Notes under the pieces: generated by a model
The model's database searches: none
What the model was told of the DNA's origin: nothing
The model's input: the letters and a program-made list of their open reading frames with translations, nothing else
Made by a program: the position numbers and the translations under genes
Source of the DNA: Gorsachius magnificus
Taxonomy: Eukaryota; Chordata; Aves; Pelecaniformes; Ardeidae
Assembly: GCA_034008185.1 (NCBI GenBank)
Contig: CM067109.1
Location: 32,024,885 to 32,088,884 of the forward strand
Direction: 5' to 3'
DNA: 64,000 bases
In this document: positions 1-13,243 of the stretch, piece after piece
How positions within the stretch are numbered: position 1 is the first letter of the stretch
Layout: each line of letters begins with the position of its first letter

Positions 1-3000
1 CACCATTTACTTTGGTCTGCGGTTGTTTGTACTTCCATGTGCAGAACAATTCTTGCCAAAGTTGAAAACAGATTTTTTTGGCTAGATACCACTTGGACAA
101 GATGAATTTGTGAATTTGTTAAATGGGAACTGTCTGCTGGAAATTCAGGGAGGGGAATTGTCTGTAGAACACAAAGTGACAATGAAAGTGCATCTTGTCA
201 CTGTTGTAGGGTCAGAGGTGTGGGATTTCAGACTATCCATTTGTGTATTGTAGTTGTATTTTTGTCCCTTCTGACTTCAACACATGAAGAAAGACTTATT
301 ATGGGAATAATGGAATCCACATCTTGAGGATCAATAATTTCTCAAACTGATTTCACCCTTCATTGGCTGCACTTATTGAGAGGAAAACAGGATTTCTCCC
401 AAAAGTAGGGAAACACACAGTGAGAAACTGAAGCGAAGAAACTGAGGATAGGGAAAGTCTTGCTTATTAAAGAATGGAGAGAGGGTAAAGGAAGTGTCAA
501 TGGCTAGATGAAATGTGGGAAGTGTGTTTCACAGAATGAATGGGTGGAGAATATATGTAGAGTTCGAATGATTAGCTTGGCAACCATAGTCATCCAACCT
601 CAGCTTCTGTTGGCTTCTGTGGACTAAGGCTCACCTGTCACTAATATGTTGGATTCTGCAGTCATTCAACATTATTCCAGTCAGTTACTGGGACCTTGAG
701 AATGTTTTCAGTTCATAGTGTTGATACTAGATTTTACTATTTACTTAAAAATGTGACTGTTTATGCTAATAAGATCAGTAAGACATCCAGCAAAACAGCC
801 GTGATACTTACTGATTTTTGGTACATTATTAAGACTAATTGATTAAATACATTCATCTGCTTGTGACATTTGAGCTGAAAATGCAAAATAAACAGTTACA
901 AAGTATAATTTGTAAGCATAACTTATGCTTTGTAAGGAAGTCAAAACTTTGCCTAGATTAAAAATGTGATAGCAAGTGAATATTAATTAGGTTAACAAGA
1001 GTGTTGCAGGGTGGAGCCAGGCTTCACCCTTTTCCTTTCTTCCTTTTTCATTTATTTCTTAGTACTTCTGTGGAAGGCTTTCCCACATTTGTTTTTGGTA
1101 CTGTTAAGTTAAAAAAGGGAGCTCCTTACAGTGCTGTGAGCTCAGTTTGTTGTTAAACTTCCTTTATCAAAGAAGCTGCCTCTCTTCTACGAAGGGAAAA
1201 GAGCAGCCGTCCTCTTCCTTAGAGGCTATTCAAGCCCTCATGTCCTCTGCACGTTTATATTTGTGGCAAGTAGAGGAAATCAGCTGAGAAGCATGTGGCT
1301 GACTTCTTGTGGGATCATTCAGGTGGTCTCCTGTGGTCTTACCAGGACTTACTACTTCACATGCATAGTTGTTCAGGCACCACCAAGAAGTGAGTAAGCA
1401 GAGCCTGAAGCTCTGTGAGGCCCTCACTGGATGGGAGCATATAGCAGTATGCAACTGTGCTTTTTTTGTTTGATGATCTGGAGGGTGAAACACGTAATTG
1501 TCCTTGCTTTGGAACTTAAAGTCTTGACACCAACTTTAAATTGTAACTGTACACATTTTCACTGGATTTTTAAAACATACCTAGAGCTGATAACCAGATT
1601 TCTTGCAGCTTGGAGGAGTACAGATGCAGGCATGGAGTACGGATGCAGGATTTTAAAAGCCCTCTTTGAAACTGTTCAAAACCAACTTTTGATGCAACGG
1701 CAGTTAGAGGAGTTTTGATCTCTGGGACAAGATCATAATCACTTATAAATTAAACTGTAAAAAATAGGTAATATTGCTAATTTCCAACAAAACTTGTAAT
1801 CATTTGAGACATAAATTAAGAAAAAATAGTAATAATAATTACAGTAAAGAAAGAAAAATATTACAGAAATGTTGCCCTGCAATGAGGTATGTATGTGTCA
1901 AGTGATTTAATGTGCTGTAGTGAAGACTGTGAAGTGTGAACTTCGTCATTTTAGTAATTTCATTCTTTTGTTTTCCAATTTCTACAATAACACAGCATGC
2001 AAAACCAGCAGACAGACATGCTTATATGCAATTAGTATTTATAAAACACATTATTTTATTTCGAAGCCTAAAAGATTAATTAAAAACCCCAACACCCTGA
2101 AAATGTAGCCATAGGCAGCGGTATTTTCTCTCACATTTTGCTGCCCAGAGAAATGATTGGTTATATTGTACAAAAAAGCAGACAGAAGAGGATTCAAAGA
2201 GGAATTGAAGTATCTGTACCTACTAAGAGTTGTTAACTTGTGGGAAAAAAAAAAAAGAATATATTGCTCTATTTCATGTCATATTACGCAAATGGTTAAT
2301 TTTGTATTTTTTGTATAAAAAAGTATTTTGTTTACTTCTGAAGAATTTATAGAATGGAATCTTTATTATGTTTGGCTAGCATAATTTTCTAAAAATCTAT
2401 TTTTAATGAATGATGGGTTTGTTACAGTGTAACATGCTAGGATGCTGAAAATGAGTTTAAAGGTTTCTTTACATCCAGCACATTGCTGAACGCTAAATAA
2501 TCGCTAGAATTTACCTAAACTGACAGGAGAGACTGAATTAGTATAATCTGTGAGATAACCACCTATTTGCCCAAGAAGACAGAGTGAAGTTAAAGCTGCT
2601 GACATTAGTTCCTTATACCATTTTGCCCTATTGTTAAATGATCATGAATTAAGCATGGATTGTCAGTGTTATCTTTGAATTTCCTGCCTTTTGTTGATTT
2701 CTGTCACAACCTTAACCTTGCTTAAACATAGGGGGTTTTGTATTTAAGCTTTTACTAAGAACTAGTAAGAAAGCTAGGCTTTCTCAGCTGTGGGGAGACT
2801 GTGTCAAATGAATTAGGTTGATGTGAAGAGGTCTAGCTTTGAGCTAGGGCAGCAAGCACACAGAATTGTGTAACTGTCTTTTCAATTTTATGCTCTAGTT
2901 CTGGGTTTTATTGATATCCTTAGTGCTGGGAATTTGTTTTAAGTAAATTATGACTTACAAAGTTTGTAATGGTGCAGAGTGCTATGCACTCTGAAACGCA

Positions 3001-3260
3001 GTGGTGAGATTTTGTGTTCAAAGATGAAAAGATTTGATGAAACTAGCCTGGGAAGCAGGACTAGATGTTTTAAAGGTCTGATTTTGCAGTAATGTTAAGT
3101 GTAAATGTACTAAGAATTACTTTAAAACTGCATTCTTACCCATAGTGAAAGATAAAAATCTCTAAACTTTCCACTTCAGAAAAGTAGTCAGACCAGTGTT
3201 TTTTGTCTGTGTGTGCAGAAAGTCATTTCAAGGCAGGCTTTAAATTGTAGGCTTCCACTG

Positions 3261-3330
3261 AGAGAAAAAAGAAAAACAAAAAATCCTAAACCAAATCAAA
3301 AACCACCACCACAAAAAAAAAACCCAAAAC
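3261..3330. repeat. A/C-rich low-complexity tract
   Basis: About 70 bases are almost entirely A and C, with A runs broken by single or double C and a short ACC repeat in the middle. It is low-complexity sequence. It could be the decayed A-tail of a retroposed sequence on the plus strand, but nothing recognisable precedes it. Confidence 0.6.
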
Positions 3331-4837
3331 CTACTTTTGAACAAAATTTGGAAGTGTTCAAAATCAGCACTTTGTACAGCTGCGCCATGAGAAATCACTT
3401 AAGAAATTTCTGAAAAACCAAAGTACCCAAACTGTCATTAATAGGAGTGCGGTTAGCACAGTTCGGGGAATATGTTTATCTCACAACAATTTCTGTCAAG
3501 TTACCTGCAGAAGATGACAGTTGTCTTGATAGTTGTCTTGTAGAATTTCCATTACCTAGTAGTTCTGGATTTTGCCTAACTTAAAAAGTCTCTATTTCTA
3601 GCTGTAAAGTAATTGCACAAAGCTTTTCAGATGAAAAGCTTGGCACAAGGACCTGAGATGAACTGTGGTATTTTGCTGATACCTTTAAGATTCTGAATAT
3701 TGAAAAGCAGCTCTCTAGATATGTGGCCTTTTTGTTTTCTAAAATTGTGAGTATTCCTTTTTCATATTGCCCCTTTTCATCATTTACTGATATATTTAGT
3801 GTCTCTGAGGACACATGATTTTTTTTTTAAAAGGTTTTTTTTCTATGAGGATGTTTGCTGAAGCAAAAAATGAGTTTCAGCAAACTATAATTGAATTATA
3901 TAGTTTTTATTTTAAAATGTTATAGATTGGCCATAGCTGTTGAAAGTAGGTGTCTGGAGGAATAAGGTAGTGTTTATACTGAGTGAAGTCCAACTATCAC
4001 AAGACAAAATGTAACTGTAAGTTGCTTTTTTTTCTTCATAACTAGATTGTGGATTCTTTTCTGAGAAGTGAGATACAGCTAACAATGTTAAAATAGTTTT
4101 CCAAGATGCTGTTAAATTCTAATGTTTTTATATTTAAGCTAGGTATGCTTTCTATTTTAGAATAGAATATTTTAATTATCAGGGGACTGGGTCTTCCTAC
4201 TGAATAATACAGATAAATCCCATGGGAGTCGCTTGAGTTTTCTCTCCAATATTTAGTATTTGTCATGTAAATCGTAAATAAGCATACTGTGGGTATTTCC
4301 TCACGAAAGAATGTTTCCTTTCTGCTTCTTACTTGGATTAGCAAATCTCTCTAATGCTTGATCTCACTAAAACTATTTCTTTCCTATTTTTAGCCTTTTA
4401 AAATTTGTTTTTAAAACACCATGTCCTTTGTACAGTATTACTTGGAAAGGAAATACATTTTTTGTGGGGTAAATGCAGCATTTACTTATGGATAGACAGA
4501 ATGGACCAGGTAGTAAAAACATTTTTGAGTTAAAATTATTTCATCCTCATGCATTAGTGGTGTGTAATCTCTTCCTTCATTTATGTCATTTAAATAAATA
4601 TATCTTTCATTTTGTCTTTCAAAATTATTTTGAATTGCTGCTATATTGAGTACCCAGTTTCCCTTCTTCTCAGAATCAGTCTTTCCCCTATTATGTTTTT
4701 CTATCCTGTGCATAATTCTTTCTCTTTGTACTCTTTTAATGACCCAATGCATGAAAACAGTAATCACACTGAGAATCATGTTTATACTTGTAGATAAAGC
4801 TATAGATAATTTTTTAAGGACTCTTCTTCTTTAGTGG

Positions 4838-4945
4838 TTATATATGTTACATATATATGTATGGTTTTGTGTGTATAAAATGGTGGTATTATTAACTACT
4901 TTATAAATTTGTTATATACATATGAAAGAAAAAGAATATATATAT
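4838..4945. repeat. TA/TG-rich microsatellite-like patches
   Basis: Two short patches of alternating T and A (ATATATGTTACATATATATG and a second one about 60 bases on) flank a TGTGTGT stretch. They are typical imperfect dinucleotide repeats and locally self-complementary. Confidence 0.55.
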
Positions 4946-7900
4946 GTTGCTTTCTTATGAACTTATTTTTTCTTCCTTTCCACAAAAACATTTTCTCTCT
5001 CCTTTTTGTTATGCTATTTAATTATTCAGAAACGCCAACTCACTGAAGTAAATCAGCAGGTTTGTTGATGTTTAGTGCCAAATTTTTAGGTTCTTTGCAT
5101 AGTTTTAAGGTTCCTTTTCTGTGGATAGGCCACAAATTTAACTCCAGTAGACTGTAAGAATTAATTACGTGAAGAATAAGTAGGTGGTAAGTGCTCTGTA
5201 CCCTCTCGTATGCATTAATGATACTTACTTCCTTTGACAAAATCTCTAGCAGCTAGTGAAGTGTTTTTGTTTGCTTTCATATTAAAATGTTCATTCTTTC
5301 AGAATTATGAAGCAAATATTTCTGTAGAAACTCTGGTAATTATGAGGATTAGTGAAAGCTTATTCTACCCATAGAGGTGAGTTAGAGAGCTTTATGTAGT
5401 TTAACAGAACAGCAATACACGGTATAACTTACTATTCCTTCCTCCTTTTAAATGGCATTACTGTTTTTGTTGGAGTGTGCAGCATGAAGATTTGGAGTCT
5501 TTTCATGTATTTCAGAATCTGTACATTTCCCTCTAGCTAGGAGAAAAAATTACAGAGTATACAGCTTTAGTAAGGACATTTTTCAACTTGTTTGTTCTGA
5601 TTTCTTTTATATTCCTTTTATATTATTGGTTTAGTTTGGAGTAGTTGTTCATATATAGCCTTGCATATATTGACACCTAATTCTATTTCCATAAAGGATC
5701 CTGTTGATATTGAAACCAAGAGGATTATTAATGTGAGGAAAGATAGCTATGTACTCATGTGATTTGAGATGGGAACTCTATCAGAGGGCATCTTCTTTTG
5801 TTTTGTTAAGAGGGTTGAACAAGTGGGTAGATAATTTTAGTCACCTGCCTATACTTTTCAGTAGAAATTGTTAGTAAGAAAAAGTCAAATTAAAACTTTA
5901 TCAAAAGTAATGCCTGAAGCAGAAAAGAGCCTTTGAACAATCTGTCAGCATACTTTATACTTCATAACTATCAAACCCCAAAATTTTCTCTGTGTAAGTT
6001 TTATCAGTATTCCTAATGTCACACAAATTCCATGCAGTTTTCTTTTGAAGTTGATTTGAGATACCACCGTGTATCTTCAAGACCCATACAGTGAGATAAA
6101 TAACTTCAACAGCCTATTTCTCAAATAACAGATAGTTGAAAATCCTTTGTCCTACAATACATAATAAAGGATTTTGTCTTTGAGCAATGAGATGAGACAA
6201 ACTTCCAAACTATTCTTTGTCATACCAGAAGGTGGTTAGTTCCCCTTAACCTGTATCCTTAAAAGTAATGTAGAATAATAGCCAGTTGGAGGAAGCTGGA
6301 TGTAGATGCACTTTTGAATCATCAAGATGAACAGAGCAGAAGCCTATGATTTGTACACAGTTTGTTCCCCGTTGGTTATTCCAAATGTGGAAAATGGAGA
6401 TGTGTTATAGTTCAGGTTTGATTTGTCTTGCAGAGAGATCCACAGGTACTGTTGTTTTAATTTAATTTCTGTGGGAAACTTAGTGGTTTGAGTTGTTATT
6501 TCAATTCTTTGGTGACAAACTTGGCAGTAGTTTATCAATTATAATAGAAAGTTTAATTTTCTGCTTTTTTATCTTGAGAGAGAGGTGCTTCAGTTAATCT
6601 TTGGAAAAATGCACCTCATTTCTGAGTAACAAAAAACAAAATACATTTCTCATACAACAAAAATTGAAATGGCCACAACTTCTGGCTATATTGCCAGAAA
6701 TACATTTTCAGGTTCTTGTTTATTCATTTGCTGTATTTACTGTGTTAGGAAACTATATTATAATACTGAACTTTCATTTGACCCAGGACCCAGCTTCTGT
6801 TCTCTTTTGATATTTGTATTTTCTGTTTAATATGACCTTTAAAAAATAACATAAAGCTTTATTCCTTCAGTGTGCATGTTAACCCCTGTATTGAAAACAA
6901 TGTGCTAGGTGCCTTTTCAGTGAGCTACCACATAGCAAAAATATTTTTGAAATTATTTTATCTAAAAACTTGTTTGCAGCTCAAGACTGATTTAAAGTGC
7001 AAATAAATTATTACATATAAACTATGGAATTATGATCATATTATGAACATTAGGGTCATTGCAATTTGTTTATGTATTTTAATAGCAAGCCCCACCCCAA
7101 TTACCAAAGAAATTTATTGTCATTTTACATTTTTCTGTTACCTTTCATTTCAAACAGTATCTGTTAATTTCACACGCAATGGAGAATACCATTCCCAACA
7201 GAACATTTGATTTGCAGTCAGAGGTAGATTCACTTGATAAAAACTTGTATTTATCATTAATCTATTTCTGGCTTGGTTAGAATATAACTTAATTTATATG
7301 TTTGAAACATCTCATATTTTCTGACAAACACCAATAATGACTCAAATTAACACACTGTTGCTCTAGTCCAGTTTTACATTTAATTAATTGAACTTTTGAT
7401 TTCATTTAAAATTTGCCCCTAAACCACTTTATTTGTTGAGTAGCAATTACCAGTATACTTCAAAAGTATACATTAGTTATGTTTAAAATTGTTCTTATAA
7501 AACTTAGTCTCAGTGGGGATTATTTAAGGGTCCTTCTCATAATTCTAAATTTAAAAGCAGCATCTGTGTTTTCCTTAAGTGACAGAAAACAGAACTCACA
7601 AAAGAAAAAACAGAAACTTACCAAGTCTTTTTCCATTTAATCAGTTATGATACAAAACTCCGGTTGTATAATCATACAAATAAAGAGTTCCACCACATTT
7701 TAAAATGGCTGTGCTAGTTTGCAGTTGCAATTTATTTCTGCTAAATTCTAGGAGCGAGTTTTATGATCCCCTTTTTAATGCACTATAAAATACATTTTAA
7801 CAAATTATATTTTAAAATTAGTGTGTTATTTCAGTGTTGCCTAAATGAAAGTGATTATTTTCTTCAGGCAGAATCCATAAGGGAGATTTCAATTAAAAGT

Positions 7901-8354
7901 GCGTAAATTTGATAACTGTTGTTTAAACTTCTTAGCAAGTAATACAGTTGTTTCAACATAATTATTCAAACTAACCTAAGTCTTTAAAAATATTATTTTT
8001 TGGTGGTAGATTTGCCTTTCTATATTCTATTTTGTAACTTCTCTTAGCTAGTTGTTGAATTCCAGTAATACTTAAATTAGTGAAGGGAAGGCTCATTTTG
8101 ACCATAATCTGTCTGTCTGCCTTAAAACAATACGTGAAGTACTTCATGGAGGTACTAATAATGCAATTTTGAATGCCTAAATTTAAGAAAATTATTCTTT
8201 TAATAAATTCTGTAGTCTCAAGGATTGCACTAAAAGACTGAATACGTAAAAACTTTTTTTCTTTAAATGCCTGAAAAAGTACTGATGTAGTTGGCTAGAA
8301 TAGAAATAAAACCAAATGGCTAATATCACAGCAATAAGAAAAATATTGGTTTAG

Positions 8355-8390
8355 AGCATTTTTTTTTAATTAAAAAAAAATTAAAATGCT
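8355..8390. repeat. AT palindrome with AGCATTTT/AAAATGCT arms
   Basis: The 36-base tract begins AGCATTTT and ends AAAATGCT, an exact 8-base inverted repeat. Between them lie a T run, AATT and an A run that are also self-complementary, so the whole tract can fold on itself. No repeat family is recognised. Confidence 0.6.
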
Positions 8391-10357
8391 TAAAGAAAAG
8401 AGTTCAATGGTTAGGTGGTTTTAAGAATGGGAAGGAGAATATGAAAACAAGTTCTAAATCTATTGCATCTCTGCCTTGTGGCATATTACCAAGGCCTCAT
8501 TATTTATATACATTAATAGATCTGTTATGTTTAAGTATGGTATCTGTGGCCCAATACTTAAATATCAGGACTGTATAATTTTTTATTCATATTAGTTTGA
8601 AACATGAATTACGAGTCAACAGCAAAAACAGTAATAAAATTCTAATAACACGGGGTTTTATCAACTTGTCTAAGAACAGAGGATGCATCCAAAATGTTTT
8701 TTATGCTAAGTAATGAAGTGGAATGAGCAGTACTTCTGCTCTGCATGACTTTAATTGTGTTGATTCTGAGTTAGCTTTGCTGTGACAAAAGCATTTGATT
8801 TTTACCTCTGTAATGAATTATACAAAGAAGTTCATGTTGTCTTTGTAAACTGTAAACTCTTTTCACACCACAGTACAAGAGTGTAGAAACTGTTCTGTTA
8901 CTGATGTAGGGGACATGATTCACTTCACAAATAGTCTGAAAGGCAAGTAATCATTGTGCTTTCAAAAATTAATAAATTGATATCAGAATTTTAGTTTGGT
9001 CAACTTCAAAGATTTAAAGAGTTTTCTGTAAAAAAAATAGCCTCAAGGTAGCTTTTAAGTTATGTATTTTAGTTCCTTATAAGTCAAGTGGGATCATTTT
9101 AGATTTTGAAATGTCAAGTATCTTTCCAAAACACTCAGACAACAAGATTGCTTTATGTGCAGTTTTCTTTGGCTTGGTGCCATTGCCCCTAATTTTTAGC
9201 TGTGCATGCTGAACCATATTACTTCTAATTACAAGATACCTAATACAGAAGTGTAATAAAATATATCCAGAAATATATAGGTCAAGGTTGTTAGTACAAA
9301 GAGAAAGGGATAAAGTAGATAAAGCGAATTCTTCAATAATGTAAGAAAACAAATTTAATATATATGATTTTTTTTAAAATATACAGTTTAGATTCTTCTG
9401 TTCATTTGTATACATATTTTGTACCTGATAAATGAAATAACTTCCATGGATGTCAACCCATTTAGATACTTCTAAAAAGAATACAAATATTGGGAAAGTT
9501 TGAAGTTACTAGCTAGATATAAAGATCCAGTTTTAGAAACTTACAAAACTTTTCAGTAATCTGAACATATCAATACTTTTTATTTTTTGTCCAGGTCAAT
9601 GTTTTGTTGGAGTTTTAAAAAATTTTTAAATAGAATTTCTGCTATGCAAGATGAAACTATATTATCTTTTAGAAACTCTGCAACTTTAGGAACTTGGTAA
9701 TTCTACCATGTATGGATATTAGAATAAAGATGAAATGCAAAATAAGTTTTCCATACTACCAAAATTTGAAAGCACTGAAAATTGTAGCTTATACTTTGCA
9801 TAAATCATTTTCATTTGAAGATGTAGTAGCAGCATCTTTCTCTGCTTCAAGTATGGAAGCATATACGTTCCTTGGTTAAATCTGTAGGCCTACATCAGTA
9901 ATAATAATCTAGTGTCAAATTTATGTTTCAAAACACTGTAGCTCATTTTTCTTTGTACCAACTTAAATAGTAATGAACACCAGCTTGTCAACAGTGCTAG
10001 CGGTTCACAGTCCCTTACCTGTGTTTTCTTAAAAAACTAATTAGTTTGTGCATCTTGCTGTGTTAATGCAACTTAAACGAAAGTATTTTCTCTGTTTAAG
10101 CATCTGTCAGGTATCTTAAGTTGGCTACTCACTCACATACAAAGAAAGCATCCTAGAATGACCTTTTTTAAAAAAAAAGCTTTTTAAAAAATTACTCTTG
10201 TGAAGTTTAGCAAGCAACTAGGAAACAAAAGTTTCAAGAATGAAATTAGAGTTGTTCATCAGCTTGGTTTGTAAGAATTCCTCAAAGATCTAGTTCTTGC
10301 TGTGTTAGAGGTTGAACACAAACATTAGCCAAACGATTTATAGGGTGTGATTAAAAT

Positions 10358-10526
10358 ACCATAGAAATTTTGGTTGAAAGGGACCTCTGTGAATCATCCA
10401 GTCCAGTGTTGTGCTCAAGGTGGGGCTGTCACCAGCTCTAGATGAGGTCCACTGTGGCTCTGCCTGGCTATTTCTTGAAGACCTCCAGGGATGGAGGTTC
10501 CACCAGGTCTCTGGACAATGATTCAG
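10358..10526 (-). mobile_element. CR1 LINE 3'-end fragment, minus orientation
   Basis: Read on the plus strand, this is a diverged reverse complement of the 3' end of avian CR1. It has the CCATAGAA start, GGTTGAAAGGGACC, ATCATCCAGTCCA, then CTCCAGGGATGGAGGTTCCACCA and CTCTGGACAA. These blocks match in order the well-known CR1 3'-UTR sequence. CR1 is a non-LTR retrotransposon that is almost always 5'-truncated on insertion, as here. The 3' octamer repeat at the left edge is eroded. The family call rests on remembered consensus sequence. Confidence 0.82.
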
Positions 10527-12600
10527 CTTATGACCTCATGAGTCAGCTTTGATTCCATCATTTTCATATCCAATATAACTCAGATATTACCACAGCAGTG
10601 TATTTGTGGGAAGAAGAAATGTGCATTATTTTTGCATTTGAAATGAACCTGAAATGTAATAAAATCGGAAATGAACAAATGTTAACAAATACTCATAAAA
10701 AACCTTTCTGTTTCTTGGTAAGCCAACCAGTGGCCTTTCCTATCAGAAGCTTCTTATGCTGAGTATTTATCACACTGAATTTTTCCTTAGGCCATGAGCA
10801 CTTTTTTCACTCCTTCCTTTTAACTTAGTAACTTACTACTTAAAGAAAAAGAACTAATGCCTTGTGAAATTAATTATATTTGCTTTCTTTTTGCACTTCC
10901 GTTGAAAAGGCATTACAAGTCAGTGACAGTGTTGCCTATAGCTTTGTTTTAAACCAGTGGGGATACTGGAAAAAAAGTAGAAGCTTGTTTTGGCTGCTTG
11001 GATATTGCTGTATTTTCATGTTGGTAAACCACAAGTTCTTTAAGTTTCATTTTGTTTTGAAAGCAAACACAGTGAAGAAAACTCACGTACATTTGAGCAG
11101 CAATACAGGTTAAAGTCCCGTAACATCCTAACCTCCTAGCTCTGCTGGTAGCATCTCTGTTACAAAAAGTGAAAGAGAGGACATCATGGGTGCTGCCTAG
11201 TAAAAAGATGCATAGCATAATTAACATAAATCAGTTGCTGGTCTGGTGCAACAAATCCCAGATTACATGTGTTGTACATCTCCTATACTCCTCTCACTTT
11301 TCTTCTGAATCCCTGCTATTTCCCTAGTTGTAGAGGTTTGTACCTATTTTGACCAATGAAGTGTGAAATAACAGTGGAACGTAACTTCTACTGTTAGTCT
11401 ACAGTTGGCTCCTTTTCTTCTACCACCATAAAACTTTTTTATCTGACTTACTATATTGTTTTTCTCTTGTTTAATGTTAAGGAGGAATAAAAATAGTGTA
11501 ACAGAGTTCAGAAGCTATTTCCAGACCCAAAATTGGGGAGTCGCGGTCATAACTAATGATGTTGTAAAGTGGTATTGCTGTACATAATTTTTAGGAACTT
11601 TGTCACATAGGGGAACTCAGAACTGGTGACTGGGAACATGGTATCCTTTAGGCTTTTGGGTACCTCAGGCGGCCAGGCAGACAGATGACACCAGATGGGA
11701 AGTTATTTGGAGCTACATTTTTAAGGAAAAGTGAGTATGGTAATAAATTTAAATTTCACTGCCTTTTCTTTGATTTATGAATTTTAGTTGCATCACATTC
11801 ATCAATCAGATTGACAGTGGCTGGTGCGTTCTATGTTGAATTTGGTGGTGCATGACTCCATGAGGAGTTCTTTGAACCCATGTACTAGAATGACTCCATG
11901 GTGGACTTAGCTCTTTCTTTGAGGGTACACATCGGACTGTTCTGGTATGTGCTGAGAAAATGGGAAAACCTGTTCGTAGGGAATTTTCGGGGAAAAAAAG
12001 GTACTTTATTTAGGGTGATACTTTGGCAGCTACTAACCTGTATACTTACTCCATCCAAATCTTGGATCAAAGTATCCATTTTTTTACCTGTAAATCCTTG
12101 AAATGATGCTTGTGTCTGTCACTGAAAGAAATTGTAATACCCACAGATTTCACTTTGGCTACTTAAATGATCTCTTTTTTTTCCTCTTTGGTAGTTTAGT
12201 GACAAAACAGTTCTTTAGTTTTCTGAGATGTAGATCAACAATTTTATATAAACAGAACATGTTTTCTCTACCATGCTGTCAGATAATTAAAGGAGGCAGA
12301 TTAAGAAACCATTCTGATCAAATGTTATTACTAAGAAAAAAGGAGCAAAAAAGAAACCTATTTTGTCCTTTAGTCAATAAATATGAGTACACCTTGAAAC
12401 TAATAGAGACTGCAAACTGAAAGAAACTTAATTCTTTGAGGTCTCTGTTCCCCCTGCAATCCATATTTTCTTATGAGCTATGATTTATGACCAGTGAGGT
12501 CTTTCATGTGTTTTGTAAAAGAAGCTGAAAGATACACTTGGTTTGAATCTGTGCAACATCTTTTCATGTTCTTATGTAGAGGGGTTTGCTAACAACCACG

Positions 12601-12650
12601 TGTTTGCACATGTATGCATTTAACCGTAACTGCACATGCATATACAAACA
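12601..12650. repeat. Imperfect inverted repeat (about 18-20 base arms)
   Basis: The left arm TGTTTGCACATGTATGCA (12601-12618) is a near reverse complement of the right arm at 12631-12650, which contains TGCATATACAAACA. The loop is about 12 bases. The surroundings are rich in CA/TG steps, so this may be degenerate microsatellite sequence and not a transposon foldback. Confidence 0.5.
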
Positions 12651-13221
12651 TGCACACAGAAAAAAATACCTTGGATGAATGCTCTTTGTTTATAATTGTT
12701 TCTTATATAATCATAATTGAAAAATTGCCTTTGGAGTACAGAAATAGCACACACCTTACAGGAAGATTAAATAGCAGTTTAAAGTAATTTTTTTACAAAT
12801 TTTACGTATTTATAATGCAGTTGAACATTTTGTAAGTCAAGTACATTACTGGTAAATTTCTTCACATGCATTCCTGTTATTTTTTTAATCAAAATAAAAA
12901 GGTCAACAATGTAGCCTTTCTGATAAAATAAAGTACAATTTGATTACTTTCTGCTAATGCATAATACCATTTAATTTGATTTTAGGAAGAGGAAGGTCTC
13001 TAATGGAAAGGAAATGGACTGTATAAATTAGGTGTGCTCTCTTACATTTACCTCTGTTCATGCAGTTGTAAATATTGCTGCTGCTGCCAAACAAAGAAAT
13101 AACAATACTTAAACTGTAAACAATTTTGAGAAATATATATGAAATGTGCAGGCACAAAACCTGTTTCAAATTTACAAAGTGCCTGAATCTCATTGAGGTA
13201 TCTAACTGTCCTGTGGTATTT

Positions 13222-13243
13222 AAAAAAAAAAAAAAAAAAAAAA
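13222..13243. repeat. Poly-A run of 22
   Basis: Twenty-two uninterrupted A residues follow a TTT. No retrocopy or SINE is recognisable immediately upstream. Confidence 0.9.

Larger units (their letters stand above)
1..10357. other. AT-rich noncoding stretch, no gene seen
   Basis: No recognisable exon, RNA gene or young transposon is visible. The longest start-to-stop frame is about 100 codons (minus strand near 4.0-4.3 kb) and its translation has no familiar motif. Local features are an A/C-rich tract near 3.3 kb, TA-rich microsatellites near 4.85-4.95 kb, and a palindromic AT tract near 8.36 kb. The stretch could be intergenic or intronic. Confidence 0.7.
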
